A stretch of DNA of 64,000 nucleotides from Cyclaneusma minus (GCA_037179335.1 JAKZHN010000010.1:131870-195869); one strand, 5' to 3'. Shown: positions 45,889 through 58,090, counted from the first letter of the stretch. The notes: generated by a model not told the origin, from the sequence alone. Numbers and translations: made by a program.

Positions 45889-47864
45889 ATGTCTCCCAGC
45901 CGACGCTTCTCCCGCACCCACGCGAACATCAACCCGGCGCCCCGTACCAGAAAGCGCACGCGCAAGGTCCCTGGCTACGGAGACGTCTTCCTCCATGACT
46001 GGACCCACTTCCAGGAACGCACTCTGCTGGGCCTCTTGTGCCGCTCCGTGCACACCGGCGCGCCTGCTCCAGGCATTGAAAGTACTAACGACTCCACCAA
46101 TGCTGCCCCTGGCGCCAGAGGCCGCCGCGCCAAGAAACGTATCGACCCCAAGCAACTCGATATCGACTTAGCCACCGCTCTGAACAATATCTGTTTCGGC
46201 GCTGAGGTCTTCGGAATGGATATCCCAGTCGAAGAGGTTGCAGCCATGAAGAATGTCATGTTGGAGAAGAAGAAGGCCGCGAGACTCCTGATGGACCGCA
46301 TGAAGGTGTATGTTCATCCCTGACTCCCCTTGCATTTCGGATATGTTTTGACTAATGTTGGACAGTGGACGCTTGACCAGGACGATGAGACAGGTTTGGG
46401 ATAGGGGCCTGATTCACGATGGAAGTCTGCACGATTGGAACACCGGCGACAGGGAGAAGGCCTTGAGGGAACGCCAAAAGAGGTTGGACAGAAAGAAGGC
46501 CGGTGACACGATGGATTGGGTTGGTGAGTTTGCCCCTTTCTTATTCTTCGTGCAGCGCGGGATTTGGCCTGGTGAGGTCCTTGGTGGCTTCTGTTCCATG
46601 GTCTCTCTCACATCCTCGATTGCCGTGCTCTCTGAGTCTATCTGTATTAGAGCAGTACAAAGCGAGTGAGGTTGCGGAATATAGTTGTGACAGACGCTGA
46701 CCATTCGCAGCTGACCCACCTTCTCCGATTGATCCCATTCATGGCAACCCGCAGCAAGGAAGCAACAACGACGATCCTTTCATCGATGTCATGCCTGTTA
46801 GTCGCACGGCTGGTTGGGATTCACAAGCCACACAGACTCAAAACGGCATCGCTGCTAATGGCGGTACTGCTTCGGGCTGGGATGCTGATGAGCCCGCTTC
46901 TGCTGCCGACTTCGGTGGACCAGCTCATAGTTCTGCTAACAGCGGATGGGATCAGACTGCGCTTGGAGAATCTCTTGCCACAACGGCTAGCGGTGCTGCA
47001 GGATGGGGCTCTTCAGCTGTTGAAGAAAACACTACTAAGCCTGCCGATGGCGGCTGGGGATCGCCACCACCGGCCCCTATTGCCCCAAGGACTGGCGGCA
47101 AATCCGGCTGGAGCTCCCCTGTTGCTCAGGAAACCCTTACTACGACTGCCGATGGTTGGGGATGGGACAACGATAGCTCTCACATGGCCAGTAGTGAGAA
47201 TGTTTCCCATGGTATCACTCAGCCTACGAAAGGCAAAGAAGTTTGGGGCTCGGAAGTCGGTCAGGCCGTCCCTGCTCCTGCCCAGGCTTCTGATGCCAAT
47301 CATGGCTGGGGAAGTGCAACCCAGGATGCCCACTACTCTCCAACTCGCCGTCGTAGTGCAAGCCAAGGTGCCTCCGGCTGGAACAGCGGCGCTACATCGG
47401 CTGCTAACAACGGACGCGGTGGAATGCCCTGGGGATCTCCAAATCACAGCAACAATGGCTGGGGAGCTGAAAGCGTCAATCTGGGCACGTCTCAAGGTCA
47501 CCAGCAGAGCCACATGCAAGCACCTCCAAAATTCGAACCCCTGACGACCTCTTCCAATATCCGAGCCCCTCTCGCTCAACTCCCTCCGCAAGCCGCAGGT
47601 GGCGGATTGTCGACTATGGATGCTAACACTGGCATCAACCCCCAACGCTTGGCTATGCTTGCAAGCAATGAAGAAGGCGAAGCCGAAGGGGTTATGACTT
47701 CCAAGCGGGGATTCGACATGGACATGGAATCAATGGGTTTTGCACCTGTTCCGAAGGCTGAGGGCGCCAACAGCGACAACCTGCCTTTCAACAGACTTGA
47801 GATGCTGCGTCGCAGGAACAAGGGTAATGGCGAGGAGAACGACGTTGATATGGGTGGAGTCTAG
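45889..47864 (+). CDS. GW/WG-repeat protein, function unknown
   Basis: Exons 45889-46307, 46366-46523 and 46711-47864 give 576 aa. The N-terminal ~190 residues look folded and conserved in character: MSPSRRFSRTHANINPAPR, KVPGYGDVFLHDWTHFQER, then RAKKRIDPKQLDIDLATAL, KAARLLMDRMKV and RLDRKKAGDTMDWV. From about residue 228 to 443 the chain is low-complexity and studded with about eleven GW dipeptides plus several WG, in contexts such as SGWDAD, AGWGSS, GGWGSP, SGWSSP and NGWGAE. The C-terminus has RGFDMDMESMGFAPVPK and a short basic/acidic end. Spaced GW/WG repeats in disordered chains are the hallmark of Argonaute-hook proteins (GW182, Tas3, NRPE1). That is a possible role here but is unproven. 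The N-terminal domain is not recognised. Confidence 0.8.
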
Positions 47865-48532
47865 GAGCAGGTGGCTTTCCATTATGGCGAATGGCGCTGC
47901 TTTGCTTTTGCGGGGATATGGAGTGATACCCAAGCTTTCTGAGCGGAGATACATCGAATTTGGCGTTTATGGCGTTGATTCTATTTCCCTCTCGAGGCGT
48001 TGTATTCGAACAAGGAGGCGAAGAGCAGACGCAGATGGAACTGGAAGCATTTAGACGATGCGCCTAGGTAGCCAATTCACGATGACCTGCTTCTCAACTT
48101 GCTTCTTGCTCTTGACCTCGTGCATGTGAATGTGAACCACGACAGCACCATGAAAATAATTGTGAAAGAATGATTGAAATCCAAGCTCCATTGCTGAGGT
48201 ATTCGCTAGGGTTGTTTTTTAATTTCCAATGCTTTCGGTCACGCTCCTAGGTCCAAGTTACAGATTGCATGATTCAAAATTCACGATTTCTATCCTGCCC
48301 CTGCTTTTCTGTCTGAAAAGCTTGAAGTGACCTACGTGCAGAAGACCGAGTTGCCACGCCCATATGCTTTCCCGCCAGCTTTCAATGCCGCATTGTGTGT
48401 ATCTGGAGACCAACTCCCCAAGGACGCCTGCTCCGCCTATATGCATTTTGAAACGCCGCAACCCCTTCAGGATACAAGCCCATCTAAAGACCCCGCAATG
48501 CCAGATCTATGATTCGCCACACCTCCGCACCA
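47865..48532. other. Convergent 3' spacer
   Basis: A 668-bp spacer between the GW-repeat gene and TFIIE-alpha 3' ends. No further feature is seen. Confidence 0.5.
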
Positions 48533-49969
48533 TTACACATCCTCAAATTCAACGCCCTCGTCTTCTTCACTATCCTCTTCCTCCTTCTTGGCTGCAGCAG
48601 CCGGTTCCTCAATCCGCACTCTCTTTGACGCCCTTTCCTCGCCCCCTGGCGTGCCAGGTCCTGTCACCGGACTGTTGACACTCGTGCTCGTTCCGCTATT
48701 CGATCCGCTCGCCGATGGCCGCTTCAGGGCACTCGGGAGACCGGCCGCAGGTCCGCCGCTAGTACTGGCAGGGGTGCCGGAAGGCACTTCCTCAAATTGT
48801 TCTTCCTCCCCATCGTCCGTCTCATATTCCTCTTCTTGTTCCTTGAGCGCTTCTCGCTCTTGCTCCGCTTTGAGACGCGCGAAGTAGTCGTCGATCTCGG
48901 TTCCGTCGCCTTGTGAGGGGGTTGGGGTCCGGTTGACTTCCTTTTTGTCGCCGTCCTTAGTGTCTTGCACGCTAGGCAGCCTGATAGCAGGGGTAGCCGT
49001 GGGAATGACTTGCTCGCCCGTCACGGTACTGTGTGTGAAATGAGCCGGCAAAGCATTCTGAGCAGCAAGGGCATCTTTTCGCGCTTGCTCGGCTGCTTTT
49101 TCGGCCGCAGAGGGACCATCTTCCGTGGTCAGCGTGACAGCAATCGATGTGGGCCCGGTGTTCGTGAGACCCTTGACAGCTGTCGGCTTGTTCTCTCGCG
49201 GGTCGACCGGTTGCGTGTCGTTAGCTGGGTTGAGGTTTTGGTCGCGGATCACTGGTCGTCGAGCTGCCAGAGCTACCTCGAAAGTGTTGTCAGGCACAAC
49301 GACTTGGTCGATCTTTGGCAGCAGATCTGTGATGAACTTGAACTGGGCGTTCAACTTCGTCGACTGCTCGTGGCCGCCCTCGTCACCCTCTGTACTCTGG
49401 ATCAAGGGGAATTCGCACTTGTGGCACAGAAAGCCGTGGACCATATCCATCTTGTCCAGTACCTGCATCTGGGTCCATCGCGACTTGCACCGTGGGCAGA
49501 AGTATTCCTTGCGCTCATCTCGCGGGACTGTGGTGCCTTGAACGGTTTTGTCGATGCAGTAAACGCGCCACTTGATGGCGTCGATGGTGGATCGATAGTT
49601 GATGTAGTAGTATGTCCTGCTGATCGGGCGTTGCTGTCCTTCCTTCGTTTCTGAACGAGTGTGTCTGTCGGTGGGTGAGCATAGGCAATAAGAGAGAGGG
49701 AGCTGCTGGCCCATGCTTACATGGAAAGGAAGCGTTCTTCTCTCAGCCTTCCACACAGCTTATGAAGCTCTTTGGTGTTGATTCCCATCAGATAGGCCAT
49801 GTCGTCATCGCGCAAACTATATGGCAGGGTCAACATCCCCTTCCAGAGGGGTTGGCGGGCAGTCAAAGGCATACCATGAGTGGATGACCAGCGCATCGAT
49901 GACCAGTATGTGCTTGGCGTCGTAGAAAGAGCGCACGACGGAGCGCACAAGGCTCTGGGCCAAGTCCAT
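48533..49969 (-). CDS. TFA1: Transcription initiation factor TFIIE alpha subunit
   Basis: The large subunit of TFIIE, which recruits and regulates TFIIH at RNA polymerase II promoters. Exons 49969-49875, 49816-49721 and 49664-48533 give 440 aa. The first two exons build the winged helix: MDLAQSLVRSVVRSFYDAKH, then LRDDDMAYLMGINTKELHKL and CGRLREERFLS. Across intron 2 comes HTRSETKEGQQRPISRTYYY, followed by IDAIKWRVYCID. The zinc ribbon has CPRC (Cys120/123) and CHKC (Cys144/147). The C-terminal half is charged with a long Glu/Asp-rich end (EEDSEEDEGVEFEDV), the region that contacts TFIIH in yeast. Both junctions preserve family sequence. It is divergent to PUS1. Confidence 0.94.
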
Positions 49970-50447
49970 GGCGAGGAATGGTAGTTGAAAGAGGGTTCTG
50001 AATACGCGAAGGTCGATGGAAGGACTATGGAAGATGCGCAGCTGGGGCGGTCGCAGGTGTCGGTCGAGTCGCTTTGGTCAGAAAGGAAGGTTCCTTGGAT
50101 GGTCGGCAGCAGCCATCATATACGGTTTGTATGCGAGGGTGCAGTGAGTCCGAATGAAGGCCCGCTCGCTCCAGTACCGGTGGGCGCGAAGAATTCAATT
50201 GGCGTCCGTAGGCGACGACGTGTGGTCCAGCTTCAGAAATGTGACCTCAATTGAAGAAGACGCGCCGGCGCACGGCTCACAAGGCTGATCGCCGCTAAGC
50301 GGCCAGTGCAGCGCTAGTCCAACTTTTTGGCAGCGGCACTCGGAAAATTATCTACACTGGCTTCGAGCTTCGTCGTGAACTATTATTTACATGTCCAATT
50401 GCTCAACTCCAGGACATGCGAATCGCCTTCACCAAGTCTCTGCAACA
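49970..50447. promoter_or_regulatory. Divergent TFIIE-alpha / PUS1 spacer
   Basis: A 478-bp shared promoter region without recognisable sites. Confidence 0.45.
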
Positions 50448-52507
50448 ATGGACGAGACGATGCCCAACCCCCCGGCCAATGCTGCTTCGAGCACCCCAGC
50501 TCCACCAAAGGAGGCCCATGACCCTTCGTCCGCTGCGACGTCCGGGCCGGAGGGGAACCAGAATGATACGAGACAACGCCATCGAGATGATTCAGCATCC
50601 GGCCGGGGCAGAGGCGGAAGAGGTGGCAGGGGAAGCCGAGGTCGCGGCGAGCGCGGTGGTGGGCGTCGAAATCATGATATGGGCCGAAGCGAGTGGAGGT
50701 GAGCGGCCTGCTGTCAATGGCCATTTCACCACTAACTAATGCAGCCGCACCAAAGTAGACCGCCGCAAGAGGAACGAAGAAGAGCAGGAGAACAAGCGCC
50801 GCAGGATTGAGAACGGCGACGCCTCCGCCGAACCCATCTTCTCCAAGGACGAGATCGCCGCCGAAGAGCGCAAACCCAAGCGGAAAGTTGCTGTCCTGAT
50901 TGGATATGCAGGTACCGGCTACAAGGGAATGCAAATCCACTCTTCCGAAAGGACCATTGAGGGCGATATCTTCAAGGCTTTTGTCGACGCCGGCGCTATT
51001 TCCAAGGCCAACGCCGACGACCCCAAGAAATCGTCTCTAGCACGATGTGCGCGAACCGACAAAGGCGTCCATGCTGCAGGAAATGTCATATCGCTGAAGC
51101 TTATTGTGGAGGACTCTGATATCGTCAAGAAGATCAACGAGCACCTGCCTCCGCAAATCAGGGTGTGGGGCTACGAGAGAACTACCGGCTCCTACAGTTG
51201 CTACCAAACCTGCGACTCGAGATGGTACGAATATCTGATTCCCACCTATTCGTTCTTGCCGCCCCACCCGCAATCGTTTATGGGTAAGAAGCTGGCCGAA
51301 TCTGCGAAGGAGCAAGGTGTCTCCGAAGAATGGTCCGCTCGACAGGAGGATGCGGCAAGCTTTTGGGAGGACACAGAGAAGCGATACATCAACCCAATAC
51401 TGGACAAACTCGACCCAGAACTTCGAGCAGAAGTGATGACCGCATTTTTCAAGGAAGAGGGCGAAGGAGCAACAACGTTGAAGAACGAAGAATCAGGGAA
51501 GCAGGCTAAGAAAGAATCGAAGCCCCAAGCGGATACAAACACAGCGGAAAGCAAGGACTCAGAAATGACCGAGGCCCCGAATAGCACATCTGTTCCGGAT
51601 GTTTCTAAGACTGAGGTTTCCACTTCTGCACCTGACAAGACAACCCCAATGGATGCTGCAGATCATAAGATGACGGAACTGACTGCGGAAGACGAACCAA
51701 AGTCAGGCCTTTCGCCGCTCAAGACTGCTCTGAAGGAGATCAAAGCCGCATACATCGCAGCTAAGAGAGCATATCGCATATCAGACTTCCGAAAGAAACG
51801 CGTTGATGAAGTGCTGAACGCATATGTGGGAACCAAAAACTTCCACAACTACACCGTCCAAAAGTCCTTCAGAGATCCATCTGCTAAGCGCCTGATCAAG
51901 TCCTTCAAGATATCCAAGGATCCCATCATCATCAACGACACCGAATGGCTTTCTCTCAAAGTCCATGGTCAGTCGTTCATGATGCACCAGATTCGGAAGA
52001 TGGTCTCAATGGCTGCCTTGGTAGTTCGATGCGGAGCTCCTACCCAAATCATAAACGACAGTTTTGGCCCAGATGATATCAGCATCCCCAAAGCACCTGG
52101 TCTTGGCTTACTGCTCGAGAGGCCCGTATTCGACAGCTACAACGAACGCACGGCCAAAGAGCATGGCAAGGACAAGATCGACTTCACCAAGTTTGAGAAG
52201 GAGATGGAGGAGTTCAAACAGAAGGAGATCTACGCGAGGATATGGCATGGCGAGGAAGTGGACAAATCGTAAGTTCTTGCTCAATTCATATTGGGAAGGC
52301 GTGCACAGGAGGCTGATATCTTCTAGATTCCACGTATTCTTCGCTCAAATCGACAATTTCCGCAGCGAATGGTTCTTGTGGATCACTGCTGGGGGCATCA
52401 AGGCCGCGAAGCAGTCCACAGGCAAGAAGGGCAAGGGCAGAAGAGAGGGACCGGTGCTTGAAGCAGAGTCTGAAGACGAGGCAAATCCCGGTGGAGAGGA
52501 AGGCTGA
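50448..52507 (+). CDS. PUS1: tRNA pseudouridine synthase 1
   Basis: Converts uridines in tRNA, and in yeast also snRNA and some mRNA, to pseudouridine in the nucleus. Exons 50448-50698, 50745-52268 and 52327-52507 give 651 aa. The first exon is disordered and holds a Gly/Arg-rich run (GRGRGGRGGRGSRGRGERGG) before a basic RKRNEEEQENKRRR stretch, suitable for nuclear localisation and RNA contact. The TruA-type core starts KRKVAVLIGYAGTGYKGMQ. The catalytic Asp189 lies in RCARTDKGVHAAGNVISLK. Later motifs are SRWYEYLIPTY, FHNYTVQKSFRD and HGQSFMMHQIRKMV. An insertion of about 100 Lys/Glu/Ser/Thr-rich residues (roughly 335-435) divides the core. The start at MDETMPNPP is preferred; an ATG 57 nt upstream is in frame. 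Confidence 0.93.
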
Positions 52508-53622
52508 AGATTCGAGCTACTCGCTGCCCAGATGGGGGTTTTGCATCAGCCAGCATTAGCTGCATTGCTGCACACTCTACCGAGACAGATACTAACATCT
52601 GGTTAGCCTAGGATTGCCACTTCAAAATCAAGACTATGTGTCACGGATATCCTGATCGCAGAGGTGTGGTCTTATTGCAATGGAATCGTATGTTTCGACC
52701 AGATTGTGTGACCAGTAGAAGTCTAGCAGGTGGTGTTGAGTGACAAAGTAATGTCAATAATCCAACGTGCCATAGTCGAAGTTGTCGACCGCCCTTGTGG
52801 GCTTGTGCCAGGTAGCCCTTTTCCCAAACGCCAGACTGAGTTACTGTTAGAACCCCAAACTCCGTGACACACCACAGACCCAATTATTTAATATACTTTG
52901 TAATATTCCCAATCACTTGGAATATTCCGAATCAATTAGAGTAGTATTCCCAATCACTTGAGATATTGAATATTCCAATTCCATGGAAAATTTCCAGCTA
53001 ATTTAGAGTATTCTAAGTGATTGTGAGCATTTCAAATAATCACAAAAACTCTCAATGAGCAAGCAGAAATACATCCCAGCATTTCCGAGGTTAGCAACAA
53101 CGGGCACACGGTCTGGGAGCAACAACTAACAAGAGCCTATCCGAGCACTTGTTGCAGGGCTTTGTTTGCATCTTACTGTACATTTTACCTACTTATTTGT
53201 TTCTCCTTAACCCCTTCGTTTCCGCTTTTATCACACAAGCTCGGTATCGCCCCTGAAGCCACCCGCTCCCCACAAATAGGGTCCTCCAGGTTCTACCGGC
53301 GCATGCAGAGTGCCATCGAGATGTACTGTATAGGGCTGCCATCCATAGATGGCAGGTATGTATCCAGAGAACTCCAATCCCAAATGCTTTTCTATCCGTG
53401 CGCTGGAGACACAGACCTTTCTAGCCCGTAAAACCGCTACAAGATGCAACTGACCAGCGCAAACACGCACATGTGCCATACGATCTGTTTTAATATATAC
53501 CCTGGGTGCGATATTGGAATGTATCATAACTGTTCGCCTCGAGTCAGTATGGCTTGCCCTCCTTCGCGTGTGCGTCTGCATTCAACGCCATTGTAGCAAG
53601 CTTGGCACGGATGGACTTGAAC
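52508..53622. other. Convergent PUS1 / PIK1 3' spacer with array G
   Basis: About 1.1 kb. It holds the 19-bp periodic repeat at 52881-53058, and no gene is supportable. Confidence 0.55.
52881..53058 (+). repeat. 19-bp periodic repeat, array G
   Basis: Units such as AATCACTTGGAATATTCCG, AATTCCATGGAAAATTTCC and AGTGATTGTGAGCATTTCA. Spacing is mostly 19-20 nt with two insertions. It has the same GGAATATTCC palindromic core as arrays C and D. Confidence 0.7.
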
Positions 53623-56600
53623 TCACAGTCGTGTGTAATAGCTCCCCAAAGACTTCCCAATCAAGTCTGTCTCCACGAACTGCTCGGCCTCGTCCGCGCT
53701 GAGCTGCAGCTGGAAGCGCTGGCGCAGACTATTGGTCACTTGCTGCACGCCCGACGCATAGCAAGGCATATTCGAGTCACGTCCCATGATACTCACCAAA
53801 TCGACGATGTTATCTGCTTGACGACGCAGAGCTGTCTTCACGTCAGCATGCCTCGTCTGAAAACCTGCACAAGTCCGGTGTAACATACCTTGGAAAGCCT
53901 GCTTGCACAACTGTTTATACTCCTCAAAGCCCGGAGACGCAACGCCTCCCAGCACATCCACGTACTCTTGTGTCAACTTGAAAGGAGCCGCCTCGAAGCC
54001 CATTGATCCCGGTGAATTGCTTAACATAAATCCGAAGTCGATGTGAATTATGTGACCCTCATTGTCGATAAGAACGTTCCCGTTGTGGCGGTCTTTGAGC
54101 TGCAGAACATAGGAAATGATACTGTAAGCAGCCAGAGATCGCTTGAAGGCGTCCTTTCCAGCTTTGTATGCGTCTGTATCGGGGTTCCCGAAAGCTTTGA
54201 CAAAATGATCTTTCAGCGTTGCAATGCGGCCGCGAGGATTTTGGCCAGACGCAATGGTAGCAAGTGTAAGACTCCTTTTCAGAGAGTGCAGCGACACACC
54301 ATTCGTGATGGTCTCGATCAGACCCGAAGACTCGCCAGTGACGAGTATCCGCATGCGTTTGACCCAGACAGGAACGCCGGTCTCGAGCCAAATCTTATCA
54401 CAGACTCGAATCAATTGACAAGCAAATGCTTCCTGGCGCAGGTCGGCTCCCGTCTTGACAATCACGCTCAGCAAGTCCCAGTTCTTCATCCAGCCATAAG
54501 GAGACGACTTCCGTATGCGTTCCTTCTTCGCACTCCAAGCCTCTCCAAATGTTGCTGCACTCGGGTCATCGCGATCTGCTTTCCGCTGCACTCCACCGGT
54601 TTTCTGGTCATTTTCCATTCGCGCAATACCTGCACCAGAGTTGATGGCGTTTGTCACAGTTCGCTCTTCATCGATTTCGTCTGGGTCAGCACCGGCGGCA
54701 GCGACATTTGCATTGGCCATAATGGCGTCAAATGTAGGCGTTTGAGTGGCATCATCATTTTCGAAGCTTTGCTCTTCTAGACTCTGCATGCTTGCAATGA
54801 TTCGGGCTCGAATTGCAGCGACTTCGCCCCTGGGTCGCTTGCCGCTGGTGGATTCGAGTTGGGCAAGCATCTGAGAGGCTGTGCGCATATGAGTTGCTAA
54901 TGCCGAGAAGTCGGGCTGATCAGAAGCGGTTGATCGGTTCTGGCTTGGCAATGTCATCTTTCGCAAAGGACCAGGGCTCGTTGGGCGAGAATTGGACGTG
55001 CCTGAGGTTCGTGGCGTCTCCATATTAGAGAGCATTGACAAAGTAGTTGCTCCACTAGAAGTGCGCGGTAGGAATCGAGGAGACTTCACGTTCTCCTTGG
55101 TGCTCGGTTCGTCATCAAACGACGAAACCAGGGGGGAGCTACCAAGATCTCCCAAGCTGGGTTCAAATACGCTGTCAGGAAGCTTCTCGCTATCTTGAGG
55201 CTCATCCGTGAAGCGAGAGGCTTCCGAAATATCAAATATTCGTCTTCGATTTGTACCTTGTTCCGTCAAGAGCTTGCGTAGTAGTGCCTGATTTTCTGCA
55301 GTCTCAGGATCAAAGGAGAAATCATCTCGTAGAACCTCAACCATCAGCAGATATGGCACTTTTTCTGCGCTGTTCAATACGGTAGCCTCTGCGGGATTTA
55401 GCCTGATTATCCGATGATGCTTGCTCTTGCTGGGTATTCCATCAATCAGAGTTGCCGGGCAGATGACTGGTACATCGACTTCGGCAGGAAGATCTTGCGC
55501 AATAAGGGCGAGTTCAGCACGAAGTGCACTGAGTCTAGCTGCTTTTGGCACCAAGACCAGGCGGTTCGAGATATCTTCCAGAGCCGTCAAGAACAAAGTC
55601 TCGCAGCGGAAATAATTCTGCCTCAAGAGTTTGACTTTCTGCTCAAAAGATAAGACGTTGGGTGTCACAGGCCTCTTAGGGTTAGAATACCTTCTGTTGC
55701 GGGGAGCTAGGGAGCGGTGATCGAAAACAGCGGATGCAGGGGTCGGCGGCCTTGTGAAGGGTTTTGGTGTTCTTATGTCAGGCAGCGATGAGGAGCTCAA
55801 ACGAGCATCGGTCATGTTAAGGTCGGCGAGAACGTTTCGGTAGGGGGCATGTTTTTGACTACCATCTACATGTATGGACTTAGGTCTGCTACTCGCCTCC
55901 TGAGTCAAAGAAGCTGCCGAGCCCCTTTTCTGAAGCGGCGCATCGGATGGGCTGGTAGGAGTCGTGGAAGTTTTCGCCCTTCTAGATCTCGAGGATGGGG
56001 AGGTGACGGTCTGACTTCTGGAAATCTTCGAGGTTTGGCTCGGTTCTGATATCGTGTCTGCGCTGGACTGAGGCTTGCGAGCCTGGGCAACCGCCAGAGG
56101 TCCGGCCCATTGCGGGAGGAAAGGAACGGCGACACTGGCCAAGACAAAGCTGCCGAGCACTGTCACTGGCAAGGTGTTCTCTTTGATCTTTTCACTTCGC
56201 GAAGGTTCGCCGAGGCCAAAGACAATATGCTGAACTTTATTGTATATCCTCCTGCAGGTTCGAAAGGCTTCAGATTGTGGATTCCGCGACCTGGGCAATA
56301 TCCGTTAGTACAAGTCTTCCAGCATCTCAGCATCTCGAGACAGCGCAACACGTACAAATCATGTAAATAAGACTGAAAGAGCCAGAAGGTCTGTTGGCGA
56401 ATTAGTCGCATGTTCCTACAATTGGCTGCGGGCAAGTCAAGCTCACCAGAAGGGCCGCATTGACAGATTCTTCGCAGAGATCAAGTAGGAACTCTTCTAG
56501 AGCCATGGACTCGTTGTCCACGCTGATGATAAGGTGGCATAATTGGGGGAGGAAGAACTCGATCTCCCCGTAGGTAAACTGGCGGAGCTTCTGACAGAGC

Positions 56601-56772
56601 ACGTAGTGGATACCCAGGTGGTCGGCATATCGTCTGCAAGGCCACAGTCAATCAGCATCTGCGCGGTCCATGGCTCACGGGCGGACACGTACGAGAGGTA
56701 TGCCACGGAGAGAAAGGGGTTCTGGTTGAAGACATCGCTCTCAATGAAGCGCTTCAGCAGGGCCCAAGACAT
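53623..56772 (-). CDS. PIK1: Phosphatidylinositol 4-kinase, PIK1 / PI4K-beta class
   Basis: Makes phosphatidylinositol 4-phosphate at the Golgi (and nucleus in yeast), which is needed for secretion. Exons 56772-56693, 56633-56447, 56390-56356, 56290-53889 and 53831-53623 give 970 aa. The lipid-kinase-unique helical region starts MSWALLKRFIESDVFNQNP and includes FFLPQLCHLIISVDNESMAL. Then comes a long Ser/Pro-rich disordered stretch. The catalytic domain occupies roughly the last 300 residues: FGEAWSAKKERIRKSSPYGW, KDRHNGNVLIDNEGHIIHID with catalytic Asp834, and the DFG triplet at 852-854. Intron 4 (53888-53832) is 57 nt and contains no stop, so retention adds 19 residues in frame. Removing it gives the family-like KQAFQALRRQADN. 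The stop overlaps a GTGAGT donor-like site, so a further 3' exon is possible. Confidence 0.93.
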
Positions 56773-58090
56773 TTGGAGGCGCCGGCTTTTAGGAAGACGG
56801 AATTGTTGTCGGTAGGAGGCGCTGCGCCTCGAGAGTGGTCAGCATTCACGCGAGAATGCGAAAGTCAATCATTGTTAGAAGAAGCCAGGCAATTGACAGG
56901 TCGGATGGCAATGACGGCGCGATCAGCTGGAGCGACGTTTCGCCGAGGCTCTGTTCACAACCACGTCGCCGGCGGAGTGCTTCTGGATCCTGACACAAAG
57001 CGAGACTTGCTGGATGATTGCTGGCCACTTCGGACCGGCGCGAGTGGAGTGGATTCTTGCAAGGATCAGTGGGCAGTAGTGGTGACAAGAGCCTCCATGT
57101 ATTGACGACAGAGTCCAGTCCCTTTCAACCTTCGGCGCCTCTCGGGCCCGTGTTGGCGCTTCGGCCTTGATATCGCCGCAACGCCACGTGGTTACCGCGA
57201 TAGAGCTTCTTATTGTAGCTATTGGGTTGTGTTACAAGCACAGCAAAATCTTTTGTTTCGTATTTACGACCATCTTGTTCCCCATTGGGATGCCAAGCTC
57301 AACAAGAACCTAGGTAATACTCAGACAATTGATTGGCACTTGGTTTCTGTTGATAAATGATCAAGGGAATCGCTAGATCGCACACAGAGCTTTGAAATCG
57401 CATACAGGCTAAGGCCTGTTCGGTAATGATATTTCCAGTTACTAGGTAGGTTTGGTCTGTATGCGATTTCAAAACTTCAGATGTGGTTCAGCCATTCCCA
57501 TGATCAATGGTTGGTATATGAGAAGCTTGCTCACTTGCATCGAATCGTGGCCTAAGGGCTGAAACTTGACAAATTGATATATGACTTGTGACAGTAAGAC
57601 ACTCCGCTCAAAGGGGGCACTGGAGACCCGAGACTATTGATACTTTTCCCATCTCCTATAACAACTGCATAATGATCCATTCGCTGACTGCTCGTACCAC
57701 ACACAACAGGGTCTAGAAGCACAAACAAAATGACAGCTCGCTCAACGGCGATCGACATTTATGCATAACCTCTACCAGCCTAGGTATCTAGCTTGCAGGA
57801 TGGCATCAAAGTCCTTCGCCTGGAAAGAGTTGACTGGGGCGAGAAACCCCCCAAAATGGAAAACATCGGAAAACGGTCGAATCGTGAAAAATATCGCTGT
57901 CTTTGAGAAGATACTGGGCCCAGCAATGGCCGAGTCCGAGATGCAGTTGGTTCCAGAGAAGGATAGGCGTGTAGAGGCATGTCGCTTGTAGCTTGGAGGA
58001 CTTGGAGTGTAAGCACCCTGAAAGATAGCAAGTCGATTGAGAGTGCAGACTTCTGTGAAAGAGTAGGCCGTATCCTTGTGCTGATGGTTA
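56773..58090. other. Intergenic, PIK1 promoter side, with a short inverted-repeat element
   Basis: About 1.3 kb. It contains the PIK1 promoter on the left and the small element at 57391-57473. Other frames are unsupported. Confidence 0.5.
57391..57473. mobile_element. Short copy of the inverted-repeat element
   Basis: TTTGAAATCGCATACAG at 57391-57407 and its exact 17-nt inverse CTGTATGCGATTTCAAA at 57457-57473 enclose 49 bp. The enclosed part has GCCTGTTCGGTAATGAT and one partial 19-bp unit (TTTCCAGTTACTAGG). Both ends and the GTTCGGTAAT block recur around array D in the URA6 intron, where the core is expanded to about nine units. Confidence 0.6.

Noticed and set aside
48965..49654. 229-codon plus-strand frame over TFIIE-alpha
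   Set aside because: Shadow of the minus-strand TFIIE-alpha exon 3, which has a complete family match.
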